The notes under the pieces: model-generated | Database searches by the model: none | What the model was told of the DNA's origin: nothing | The model's input: the letters and a program-made list of their open reading frames with translations, nothing else | Program-made: the position numbers and the translations under genes | Assembly: GCA_003527165.1 (NCBI GenBank) | Contig: DPSI01000522.1 | Span: 1 to 5,808, forward strand | Reading direction: 5' to 3' | DNA from: Pseudomonas sp. | GTDB taxonomy: Bacteria; Pseudomonadota; Gammaproteobacteria; Pseudomonadales; Pseudomonadaceae | Length of the DNA stretch: 5,808 nucleotides | Part shown: one piece after another, positions 1-5,808 of the stretch | Numbering within the stretch: the first letter of the stretch is position 1 | Layout: every line of letters begins with the position of its first letter

Positions 1-834
1 GTCACCCAGCCGGCGTTCAGTCGGCGCATCCGCAGTCTGGAAAACAGCCTCGGTCTGACCTTGGTGAACCGCGCCCGCACGCCAATCGAGCTGACCGAGG
101 CGGGGCAGCTGTTTCTGGTCACGGCGCGCAACATGGTCGACCAGGTCGGCGAAGTGGTGCATTACCTGCACAATCTCGAGGGGCAGCGCGGCGAGGTGCT
201 GCAAATTGCCGCGGCGCATTCGCTGGCGCTGGGCTTCTTTCCCGAATGGCTGGCACGTCTGCGCCAGGATGGGGTGCCGGTGAACAGTCGGCTGGTGGCA
301 ACCAACGTTGGCGAGGCGGTGCATTCCCTGCGTGAAGGGACTTGCGACCTGATCCTCGCCTACTACGATCCGGATGCGGCGCTGCAGATGGATCCTGAGC
401 TGTTTCCCTCCTTGTCGCTGGGCCGTACCGAAATCGTCCCGGTGTGCGCGGTGGATGCCGCCGGCGCGCCGCTGTTCGATCCCGACAGCGGTCAGACCGT
501 CCCGCTGCTGGCGTACAGCACCGGTGCCTCGCTGGGACGGTCGGTGAATCTGCTGCTGCGCCAGCGAGGCCTGCGTTCGTCGACGGTGTATGAAACCGCC
601 ATGGCAGATAGTCTGAAAAGCATGGCAATGCAACGGCTCGGTCTGGCTTGGGTACCGCGGCTCAGCGTGACCGCCGAGCTGGAGCGTGGCGAGCTGGTGG
701 TCTGCGGAGGCGAGCACTGGCGAGTGCCACTAGAGATTCGGCTGTACCGCTGCGCGCTGGTGCGCAAGGCACCGGTGCGGTTGCTCTGGCGCAAGCTGGA
801 AGCCGGTGCGGGGCAGGGCGTGGAGCCTTGCTGA
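1..834 (+). CDS. LysR-family transcriptional regulator, 5' end cut off by the window
   Basis: The frame is open from base 1, so the gene starts upstream of the window; 277 residues are present and about 25-30 are missing from a family of roughly 300. The first 18 visible residues (VTQPAFSRRIRSLENSLG) are the second half of the winged helix-turn-helix including the recognition helix, followed by the wing (residues about 25-35, ELTEAG) and the linker helix. Residues from about 65 onward form the periplasmic-binding-protein-like effector domain. The VTQPAFSRRIRSLE wording resembles the HypT/YjiE-like branch of LysR proteins, but I cannot name the effector. It converges on adhP rather than diverging from it, so control of adhP is not implied by the layout. 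In P. aeruginosa a LysR gene occupies the same place beside adhA and purE (from memory). It ends in TGA at 832-834. Confidence 0.93.
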   Translation, partial: VTQPAFSRRIRSLENSLGLTLVNRARTPIELTEAGQLFLVTARNMVDQVGEVVHYLHNLEGQRGEVLQIAAAHSLALGFFPEWLARLRQDGVPVNSRLVATNVGEAVHSLREGTCDLILAYYDPDAALQMDPELFPSLSLGRTEIVPVCAVDAAGAPLFDPDSGQTVPLLAYSTGASLGRSVNLLLRQRGLRSSTVYETAMADSLKSMAMQRLGLAWVPRLSVTAELERGELVVCGGEHWRVPLEIRLYRCALVRKAPVRLLWRKLEAGAGQGVEPC

Positions 835-849
835 AGGACTGAGGTCGAA

Positions 850-882
850 CCCGGACTCACCAAGGCAACAGGCGAGTCCGGG
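850..882. terminator. Hairpin between convergent LysR gene and adhP; candidate bidirectional terminator
   Basis: A perfect 9-bp inverted repeat, CCCGGACTC (850-858) and GAGTCCGGG (874-882), with a 15-nt loop fills the 54-bp gap between the two convergent stop codons. The plus-strand tail is CGTTTGCT, so the U tract is weak, and the minus-strand tail has no U tract. Its position is what a shared terminator would have; efficiency is uncertain. Confidence 0.55.
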
Positions 883-888
883 CGTTTG

Positions 889-1911
889 CTAGATGTTCAG
901 CACGATCCGGCCTTCGATGGCGCCGGCGCGCATCTGGTCGAATATTTGATTGATGTCGTCCAGTTTGCCGCTGTGGATGGTCGCCTTCACCAGCCCTTCG
1001 GCGGCGAAATCCAGCGCTTCCTGCAGATCCGCGCGGGTACCGACGATGGAGCCGGTGATACTGATCGCCTTGAGCACTACATCGAAGATTGGCGTCGGGA
1101 AATCACCCGGCGGCAGGCCAACCAGCGCGACGGTGCCGTGCCGTCGGGCCATGCCGATGGCTTGGCCGAAGGCGCTGTTGGACACTGCGGTGACCAGCAC
1201 GCCGTGGGCGCCGCCGATGTCGCGCTGGATCACTTCCACCGGATCTTCTTGGCGGGCATTGACCGTCAGGCTGGCGCCGAGCTTGCGCGCCAATTCCAGC
1301 TTGGCGTCATCGACATCCACCGCTGCCACGTGCAGGCCCATCGCCTTGGCGTACTGCACGGCGACATGGCCAAGCCCACCAATGCCTGAAATCACCACCC
1401 ATTGGCCGGGGCGCGCATTGGTAACCTTCAGGCCCTTGTACACGGTGACGCCGGCACAGAGGATCGGGGCGATCTCATCAAAGGCCACCTGCTCTGGCAG
1501 GATGCCGACATAGTTCGGATCGGCCAGCACGTATTCGGCGTAACCGCCGTTTACCGAGTAACCGGTGTTCTGCTGCGCGGTACAGAGGGTTTCCCAGCCG
1601 GTCAGGCAGTGCTCGCAGCAACCGCAGGCGCTGTACAGCCAAGGCACGCCGACGCGATCGCCTTCCTTGACGCGACTGACGCCGCCACCCACCGCGGCAA
1701 CATAGCCAACGCCTTCATGCCCTGGAATGAACGGCAGCGGTGGGCGCACGGGCCAGTCGCCTTCCACGGCGTGCAGGTCGGTATGACAGACGCCGCATGC
1801 CTGGACCTTCACCAGGATTTGCCCGGGGCCGGGCAGTGGGACTTTCACTTCCTCGATACGTAGCGGTTCGCCGTAGGCATGCGCCACAGCGGCTTTCATG
1901 GTCTGGGTCAT
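889..1911 (-). CDS. adhP: Zinc-dependent alcohol dehydrogenase, AdhP/AdhA type
   Basis: A 340-residue cytoplasmic medium-chain dehydrogenase, full length for the family, that interconverts primary alcohols and aldehydes with NAD(H). Catalytic zinc ligands are C42 (VCHTD), H65 (in PGHEGVG, 63-69) and C152. The structural zinc site is C96, C99, C102 and C110 (CGCCEHC region). The nucleotide-binding loop is GIGGLG at 176-181, with D199 at the end of the second strand of the Rossmann fold favouring NAD over NADP. The start at 1911 gives MTQTMKAAV, matches the usual N-terminus, and has AGGAGA six bases upstream; a longer in-frame start at 1980 would add 23 residues unlike the family and is less likely. 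It lies back to back with purE, with 249 bp between start codons. The protein is very close to what I recall of Pseudomonas AdhA (PA5427). Confidence 0.95.
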   Translation of the reverse strand: MTQTMKAAVAHAYGEPLRIEEVKVPLPGPGQILVKVQACGVCHTDLHAVEGDWPVRPPLPFIPGHEGVGYVAAVGGGVSRVKEGDRVGVPWLYSACGCCEHCLTGWETLCTAQQNTGYSVNGGYAEYVLADPNYVGILPEQVAFDEIAPILCAGVTVYKGLKVTNARPGQWVVISGIGGLGHVAVQYAKAMGLHVAAVDVDDAKLELARKLGASLTVNARQEDPVEVIQRDIGGAHGVLVTAVSNSAFGQAIGMARRHGTVALVGLPPGDFPTPIFDVVLKAISITGSIVGTRADLQEALDFAAEGLVKATIHSGKLDDINQIFDQMRAGAIEGRIVLNI

Positions 1912-1917
1912 GGGCGG

Positions 1918-1923
1918 TCTCCT
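1918..1923 (-). promoter_or_regulatory. Shine-Dalgarno of adhP
   Basis: Read on the minus strand this is AGGAGA, six bases before the ATG at 1911. It decides the start in favour of the 340-residue protein over the longer frame from 1980. Confidence 0.75.
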
Positions 1924-2045
1924 GTGCATCGGAACTGGCAGTCTGCACATCTGATCCAAGCAGTCATTGACTTCGGGCAACTGTAGCGGCCATTCCTGGC
2001 TTTGCCAGACGTGCGGCGTGGGTGCCGGCTGGTCTGGGCTTGCGA

Positions 2046-2051
2046 TATACT
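2046..2051 (+). promoter_or_regulatory. Candidate -10 box of purE
   Basis: TATACT matches the sigma-70 -10 consensus at five of six positions and is the clearest such box in the adhP-purE gap. A start of transcription near 2057-2058 would give a leader of about 100 nt. The -35 region (around 2022-2028, GTGCCGG) is poor. A 6-bp inverted repeat, CCAGAC (2005-2010) and GTCTGG (2032-2037), brackets the -35 area; it may be chance. Confidence 0.4.
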
Positions 2052-2091
2052 GCGCGGCCTTCGGTCGGACCGGTTCCGGCCATGTACCTGC

Positions 2092-2119
2092 ACGGCCGCG
2101 CTGTCATCAGCGCGGCCGT
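2092..2119 (+). promoter_or_regulatory. Strong stem-loop in the purE leader
   Basis: ACGGCCGCGCTG (2092-2103) and CAGCGCGGCCGT (2108-2119) form a perfect 12-bp GC-rich stem closed by a TCAT loop. It is followed by TGTTCCT, a weak U tract, and lies 41 bp before the purE start. GCGCGGCC at 2052-2059 is the same octamer as in the right arm (2110-2117), so it could compete for the left arm if transcription begins upstream of it. It could be an attenuator, an RNA stability element or a protein-binding palindrome; the sequence does not decide. Confidence 0.5.
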
Positions 2120-2160
2120 TGTTCCTGATGCGCCTGCGGGCGCCGAAGAGAGGCACGACG

Positions 2161-2643
2161 ATGACCGCACTGGTAGGCGTGATCATGGGCTCCAAGTCCG
2201 ACTGGTCCACCTTGAGCCACACCGCAGAGATGCTGGAAAAGCTCGGCATTCCGCATGAAGTCACCGTGGTGTCCGCGCACCGCACGCCCGATCTGCTGTT
2301 CCAGTACGCTGAACAGGCGGAAGAGCGAGGGCTGCGGGTGATCATCGCGGGTGCGGGCGGCGCGGCGCATCTGCCGGGCATGTGCGCGGCCAAGACGCAT
2401 CTGCCGGTGCTGGGCGTGCCGGTGCAATCCTCGATGCTCTCCGGTGTCGATTCGCTGCTTTCTATCGTGCAGATGCCGGCTGGCGTGCCGGTCGCGACCC
2501 TGGCCATCGGCGAGGCGGGCGCCGCCAACGCCGGCATCCTGGCCGCGCAGATCCTGGCGTTGTCGGATCCGGCCCTGGCCGAACGGCTGACCGCCTTCCG
2601 CGCCGCCCAGACCGACTCCGTCGCAGAATCCGTCGAGGACTGA
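2161..2643 (+). CDS. purE: N5-carboxyaminoimidazole ribonucleotide mutase (class I PurE), apparently mosaic
   Basis: A 160-residue cytoplasmic enzyme of purine synthesis that moves the carboxyl group of N5-CAIR, made by PurK, to give CAIR. Visible signatures are GSKSDW at 10-15 (S11, D14), SAHRTP at 38-43 (H40) and [11 protein letters not shown] at 64-74 (H70). The ATG at 2161 has GAGAGG (2148-2153) seven bases upstream and gives the family N-terminus; an in-frame ATG at 2128 would add 11 unlikely residues. The stop TGA abuts the purK start. Residues 1 to about 100 read like Pseudomonas PurE, with GTG for Val and GCG for Ala dominant. From about residue 110 the wording ([13 protein letters not shown] at 131-143) and the GTC/GCC codons read like alphaproteobacterial PurE. 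The reading frame and active-site residues are intact, so the product could be functional if the join is real. Confidence 0.95.
   Translation: MTALVGVIMGSKSDWSTLSHTAEMLEKLGIPHEVTVVSAHRTPDLLFQYAEQAEERGLRVIIAGAGGAAHLPGMCAAKTHLPVLGVPVQSSMLSGVDSLLSIVQMPAGVPVATLAIGEAGAANAGILAAQILALSDPALAERLTAFRAAQTDSVAESVED
2455..2515. other. Inferred junction between Pseudomonas-like and Caulobacterales-like DNA
   Basis: Upstream of here gene content, protein wording and codons fit Pseudomonas; downstream they fit Brevundimonas or relatives. The interval encodes the highly conserved PurE stretch from about residue 99 to 118 ([20 protein letters not shown]), where the two lineages could share a long exact nucleotide match. 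The limits are set by the change in valine and alanine codons and by lineage-specific residues on each side, judged by eye from remembered homologues, so the exact base is uncertain. Confidence 0.7.
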
Positions 2644-3720
<1,077 letters not shown>

Positions 3721-3731
3721 ATGTGACGGGG

Positions 3732-3748
3732 GTTGTGATTTTCACAAC
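3732..3748. promoter_or_regulatory. Palindrome upstream of the small membrane-protein pair
   Basis: GTTGTGA (3732-3738) and TCACAAC (3742-3748) are perfect 7-bp arms around TTT, 12 bases after the purK stop and 18 before the ATG at 3767. It resembles a CRP half-site pair (TGTGA/TCACA), but the 3-bp gap is too short for CRP, which needs 6. It could be an operator for another dimeric regulator. A purK terminator is less likely because no U tract follows. Confidence 0.45.
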
Positions 3749-3766
3749 TTATGGCATCGGTCAGCC

Positions 3767-3964
3767 ATGTCACATTCTACGATCAATCATCATCCCCGTT
3801 TTCCGGTTCTGAGTCTGACAGTCCTTTGGTGCGTCATTGCCCTCATTCTCGCGGGGATGAATCTCGGGGGGCTGTTAGGGCGGGACGCTGCTCAAAGGGA
3901 CAATCGCTGGGATCACGCTCAGCAGCGATCTGGTGCAGACATGTTGATGCAGCTCACGTCATGA
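3767..3964 (+). CDS. Small single-pass membrane protein, unknown function (first of a coupled pair)
   Basis: A 65-residue protein I do not recognise. A short polar, His/Arg-containing N-terminus (1-11) is followed by one hydrophobic helix at about 12-33, then L33-G34-x3-G38 and a charged segment D40-x-A42-x-R44-D45-N46-R47-x-D49. The same pattern recurs in the next gene's product. Charge distribution suggests N-terminus inside and the charged tail in the periplasm. Its TGA overlaps the next ATG as ATGA, a sign of translational coupling. There is no clear Shine-Dalgarno before 3767, so translation may be leaderless or weak. GC content is well below that of purK. A competing reading is a single longer ORF from 3751 in the frame of the second gene; the shared motif and the ATGA overlap favour two genes. 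Confidence 0.6.
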   Translation: MSHSTINHHPRFPVLSLTVLWCVIALILAGMNLGGLLGRDAAQRDNRWDHAQQRSGADMLMQLTS

Positions 3965-4218
3965 CCACCACCTTTGTCATTTCGATCTCAGTTCTATTTG
4001 CGATCAGCCTTTGGTTAGCAGCGGCCTCGTCGCAACGTCGTGGACGCGAAACTCGCACGCCGACGAAAGTACAAATCGCAACCCACATATTTGTCGCCTG
4101 CATGGGCGTCGTTGCTGCATATGGCGCTGCTTATAGTTTGGGCTATCAGGCTGGATCCGATCGGGCTTTGCGCGATAACCGGGCTGACACAAAGGCGAGT
4201 TTGACTGAAGACCTTTAG
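3961..4218 (+). CDS. Small two-pass membrane protein, unknown function (second of a coupled pair)
   Basis: An 85-residue protein I do not recognise. Hydrophobic helices lie at about 4-22 and 38-60, joined by a strongly basic loop (25-37, with QRRGR) that should be cytoplasmic, which would place both ends outside. The second helix ends in L60-G61-x3-G65 and continues S66-D67-x-A69-x-R71-D72-N73-R74-x-D76, matching the first protein at 10 of 17 positions. The start overlaps the upstream stop (ATGA) and lacks its own clear ribosome site, so translation probably depends on the first gene. Local GC falls to about 43% around the start, unlike the 70% neighbours, which may mean recent acquisition or relaxed codon choice. 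Its TAG overlaps the COQ9 stop on the other strand. Confidence 0.65.
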   Translation: MTTTFVISISVLFAISLWLAAASSQRRGRETRTPTKVQIATHIFVACMGVVAAYGAAYSLGYQAGSDRALRDNRADTKASLTEDL

Positions 4219-4223
4219 GTCTT
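4208..4223. terminator. Small hairpin over the convergent stops; candidate bidirectional terminator
   Basis: AAGACC (4208-4213) and GGTCTT (4218-4223) form a 6-bp stem around TTTA, covering the stop codons of the small membrane gene (+) and COQ9 (-). The plus tail is TG after the final TT, and neither strand has a long U run, so termination would be weak. The symmetry and position are the support. Confidence 0.3.
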
Positions 4224-4862
4224 TGCCCCATACCGCATCCGGCTCAACGTCTCGCTCACCTTGCGGAACGGCGCATCGAAGTCCTTGCCCGCCTTCCACT
4301 TCTCGAACGCCATGACGTTCTCGATCCGACGCGCGACGAAGGCTTCCGCCGCCTCGCGCCCGTCGAACCAGCGCATGGTCAGGGCCGGGATCAGGATGCC
4401 CGACAGGATGGTCCGCTTCGAATAGTGGTTCCAGTCCGTCGCCTCGTCCCCGGCCCAGCGCCACAGGTGGTCCGCGCTTTCCCACGCCAGCTTCAGCCCC
4501 AGGTCGGCGTTGACGGGCAGGGCCAGGAAGGCGGCGCATCGGCGCGTGGCCTCCAGGTCGGCGGCGCCGGCCTCCATCCGCTCGGACACGGCGCGGGCGA
4601 TTCGCTCGCGAATCTTCAACGACTTGGGCGCGATGGCCGACAGGGCCAGCAAGGCGCGCGAATCGTGGCGGCGCGACAGCAGGGCGGCCAGATCGCGCGC
4701 GCCGTTGGGCAGCAGCAACTCTTCGTCGCCCAACGAAAGTCCGCTGGCCTCGCACGCCTCCCGCACCAGACGCGCGTTCCAGCCCAGCGCCGGCGCACGC
4801 GCGATGGCGGCGTCCAGCACGGTCTGTTCGGTCCGTTCGGCCCAGTCTGTCGCATCGGTCAT
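4215..4862 (-). CDS. COQ9-family ubiquinone biosynthesis protein
   Basis: COQ9 proteins have a TetR-like fold with a lipid-binding C-terminal domain, bind ubiquinone precursors and assist COQ7-type hydroxylation. From the start at 4862 the product has 215 residues, usual for alphaproteobacteria, beginning [13 protein letters not shown]. Recognisable blocks (numbered from this start) are [19 protein letters not shown] at 49-67, LKIRERI at 82-88, [20 protein letters not shown] at 112-131 and the hallmark [18 protein letters not shown] at 133-150, then [15 protein letters not shown] near the end. In-frame starts at 4874 and 4979 would add 4 or 39 residues; none has a Shine-Dalgarno. The 4979 start sits just below a candidate -10 box and could be used by a leaderless message. 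The gene is divergent from rpsU. The stop TAA overlaps the small membrane gene's stop. Confidence 0.88.
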   Translation of the reverse strand: MTDATDWAERTEQTVLDAAIARAPALGWNARLVREACEASGLSLGDEELLLPNGARDLAALLSRRHDSRALLALSAIAPKSLKIRERIARAVSERMEAGAADLEATRRCAAFLALPVNADLGLKLAWESADHLWRWAGDEATDWNHYSKRTILSGILIPALTMRWFDGREAAEAFVARRIENVMAFEKWKAGKDFDAPFRKVSETLSRMRYGAKT

Positions 4863-4988
4863 GGCCGCGATCATACGCCGGTAGGCCGGGTGTTTCGAGC
4901 CATGAAGAATGGTCGCGACGATCTGGACAGGAAGGGGCGGCTCGTGTATCAGCGCGCCTTCATCCGACGGCTCGGCCATCGGAAGACG

Positions 4989-5017
4989 ATTTTATTTTGT
5001 TCGCCCGTCTCCCTCAC
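4989..5017 (-). promoter_or_regulatory. Candidate COQ9 promoter in the COQ9-rpsU gap
   Basis: The only A/T block in a very GC-rich gap (4989-4998) reads TAAAAT on the minus strand at 4994-4989, five of six matches to a -10 box. GTGAGG 17 bases upstream (5017-5012) is a weak -35. Transcription would start near 4982, three bases before an in-frame ATG. The same block reads TATTTT on the plus strand and could also serve rpsU. Confidence 0.3.
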
Positions 5018-5036
5018 AGGACGCGGCGGGCGGCCA

Positions 5037-5042
5037 AAGGAG
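5037..5042 (+). promoter_or_regulatory. Strong Shine-Dalgarno that fixes the rpsU start at a CTG codon
   Basis: AAGGAG, continuing as GAG, lies eight bases before CTG at 5051-5053, the best ribosome site in the window. An upstream start (for example TTG at 4997) would place this site inside the coding region, so it argues against the longer form. Confidence 0.75.
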
Positions 5043-5050
5043 AGTTCAAC

Positions 5051-5293
5051 CTGGTACAGATTTTCGTTCGCGATAATAACGTCGATCAAGCGCTGAAAGC
5101 CCTCAAGAAGAAGATGCAGCGCGAAGGCAGCTTCCGTGAAATGAAGCGCCACGTGCATTACGAAAAGCCGTCGGAAAAGCGCGCCCGTCAAAAGGCCGAA
5201 GCCGTCCGTCGCGCCCGCAAGCTGGCTCGCAAGCGCGCTCAACGCGAGGGCCTGCTGCCCGCGCCGAAGCCGCGCGTTCCCGGCGGTCGGTAA
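5051..5293 (+). CDS. rpsU: Small-subunit ribosomal protein bS21, apparent CTG start
   Basis: An 80-residue, very basic protein of the 30S platform near the anti-Shine-Dalgarno end of 16S rRNA. The first block, [20 protein letters not shown] (2-21), is the conserved bS21 N-terminus, followed by [20 protein letters not shown] and a Lys/Arg-rich helix (43-66). A short Pro-rich tail ([11 protein letters not shown], 70-80) is an extension past the usual REGLL end. In relatives the family start Met falls exactly where CTG 5051 lies, and AAGGAG sits eight bases before it. No ATG or GTG is available at that place. A start at TTG 4997 would add 18 residues translated through the ribosome site and is unlikely. 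The gene is monocistronic, bounded by a divergent COQ9 and a strong terminator. Confidence 0.93.
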   Translation: MVQIFVRDNNVDQALKALKKKMQREGSFREMKRHVHYEKPSEKRARQKAEAVRRARKLARKRAQREGLLPAPKPRVPGGR

Positions 5294-5298
5294 GACCC

Positions 5299-5310
5299 CG
5301 GCGAAAGCCG
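5299..5310 (+). other. Short GNRA hairpin after rpsU
   Basis: CGGC-GAAA-GCCG is a 4-bp stem with a GAAA tetraloop, six bases after the rpsU stop and ten before the main terminator. It may be chance in GC-rich sequence, or a 3' stabilising element in tandem with the terminator, which carries the same GAAA loop. Confidence 0.3.
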
Positions 5311-5319
5311 CAAGATCAG

Positions 5320-5349
5320 AGGCCGCTTCCGAAAGGAGGCGGCCTTTTT
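5320..5349 (+). terminator. Intrinsic terminator of rpsU
   Basis: AGGCCGCTTCC (5320-5330) pairs with GGAGGCGGCCT (5335-5345) over 11 bp with one G-U pair, closed by a GAAA tetraloop and followed by TTTT (5346-5349). This is a textbook Rho-independent terminator 26 bases after the rpsU stop. Confidence 0.92.
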
Positions 5350-5380
5350 CGTTCCCCGTCGACTTGCACGTATCAAGGCG

Positions 5381-5494
5381 ATGAAACGCGAGGCAGAGGC
5401 GCAGGAGGCCCGCGACCTCGCCGCCAGCGCTGCAGTCCAACAGCCAGTCACCACGGTCCCGCCGATGCACCGCATCAGGGATCTTTGGCGTTAA
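5381..5494 (+). CDS. Possible 37-residue ORF, unknown function
   Basis: An ATG-started ORF between the rpsU terminator and udk encodes a Glu/Ala-rich, probably helical first half ([20 protein letters not shown]) and a Pro/Arg tail ending HRIRDLWR. Codons are mostly G/C at the third position, as in the neighbours. Its TAA (5492-5494) overlaps the udk stop on the other strand (5491-5493) by sharing TTAA, a compact convergent arrangement. Against it: the only Shine-Dalgarno-like bases (AAGG, 5375-5378) are too close to the start, and the short length allows chance. I recognise no family. If it is not a gene, 5350-5490 is intergenic. Confidence 0.35.
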   Translation: MKREAEAQEARDLAASAAVQQPVTTVPPMHRIRDLWR

Positions 5495-5808
5495 TCGTCC
5501 AGCAGGGCCTGCAGCAGCGGATGGGCCAGGACAGGCGCGGCCAGGCGCACCACGGCCTGGGGGTCTTCCAGGCGCACGGCGGCGGTGGCGTCGGCGACGA
5601 TGAAGTCGGCGTGGGTGCGCGACGGTTCTGTCAGGCGCTCGTGGCCTGGACGAACCGTGGCCAGATATTGCGCCACGACCGAATCCGCCGACCGGCCGCG
5701 CTCGGCCTGGTCGCGCAGCAGGCGGCGGATGAAGCGGATGTCGGCGGGGGTGTCCACGAACACCCGGATGTCGAACAGGGCGGTCAGGTCGGGGGTGCAC
5801 AGGACATG
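5491..5808 (-). CDS. udk: Uridine kinase, C-terminal part; 5' end beyond the window
   Basis: The frame is open to the window edge; 105 C-terminal residues are present. Uridine kinase phosphorylates uridine and cytidine in the pyrimidine salvage pathway in the cytoplasm. The visible part begins [20 protein letters not shown], the strand and loop after the Walker-B-like region, then [19 protein letters not shown] (22-40), the arginine-rich lid, and [25 protein letters not shown] (47-71), all characteristic of the Udk/phosphoribulokinase family. The P-loop lies outside the window. The last 20 residues ([15 protein letters not shown]) form a short C-terminal extension. The stop TAA shares TTAA with a possible small ORF on the other strand. 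An internal GTG at 5763 is not a start. Confidence 0.88.
   Translation of the reverse strand, partial: HVLCTPDLTALFDIRVFVDTPADIRFIRRLLRDQAERGRSADSVVAQYLATVRPGHERLTEPSRTHADFIVADATAAVRLEDPQAVVRLAAPVLAHPLLQALLDD

Noticed and set aside
2082..2258. A leader-peptide-like ORF starting ATGTACCTG before purE
   Set aside because: It runs far into purE in another frame, has no ribosome site and no run of regulatory codons; most likely chance in GC-rich DNA.
3732..3748. Reading the palindrome as a CRP site
   Set aside because: Half-sites match TGTGA/TCACA but the spacer is 3 bp rather than the 6 bp CRP needs.
3751..3960. A longer N-terminal extension of the second small membrane protein, starting at ATG 3751
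   Set aside because: Its first 70 residues are Ser/Arg-rich with no domain character and overlap the first small gene in another frame; the ATGA junction and the shared motif make the internal start at 3961 more likely.
4949..5490. Minus-strand open frame across rpsU and its terminator
   Set aside because: It is antisense to the certain bS21 gene and reads through an intrinsic terminator; no family resemblance.

Overview
This window reads as two different genomes joined inside one gene. Positions 1 to about 2450 look like a Pseudomonas-type gammaproteobacterium: a LysR-family regulator, a zinc alcohol dehydrogenase of the AdhP/AdhA type on the opposite strand, and the start of purE. From memory, P. 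aeruginosa has the order LysR gene, adhA, purE, purK. Positions from about 2520 to the end look like a Caulobacterales alphaproteobacterium, most like Brevundimonas: purK, a COQ9-family gene, rpsU (bS21) and the end of a uridine kinase gene, with GTC/GCC-rich codon use. The switch falls in the conserved C-terminal third of PurE, which stays in frame. A metagenome assembly or amplification chimera is the simplest explanation; a true recombination between distant purE alleles is the alternative.

Layout: LysR regulator (1-834, +, 5' end cut off) and adhP (889-1911, -) converge on a hairpin. A 249-bp gap holds the adhP ribosome site, a purE promoter candidate and a perfect 12-bp stem-loop in the purE leader. 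purE (2161-2643) and purK (2644-3720) abut with no gap and carry out the two-step carboxylation of AIR to CAIR in purine synthesis. Then comes a 500-bp stretch of lower GC (about 54% against roughly 70% in its neighbours) holding two tiny membrane-protein genes (3767-3964 and 3961-4218) that overlap by ATGA. Next are COQ9 (-, ubiquinone synthesis), the divergent rpsU, which appears to start with CTG behind a strong Shine-Dalgarno, an intrinsic terminator, a possible 37-residue ORF, and the 3' part of udk (-).

The most novel biological signal is the small-protein pair. Both proteins end a membrane helix in the same pattern, L-G-x3-G-x-D-x-A-x-R-D-N-R-x-D, but almost every shared residue uses a different codon. 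That supports both genes being real and the motif being kept by selection. A 7-bp-arm palindrome lies just upstream of the pair. I do not recognise the family.
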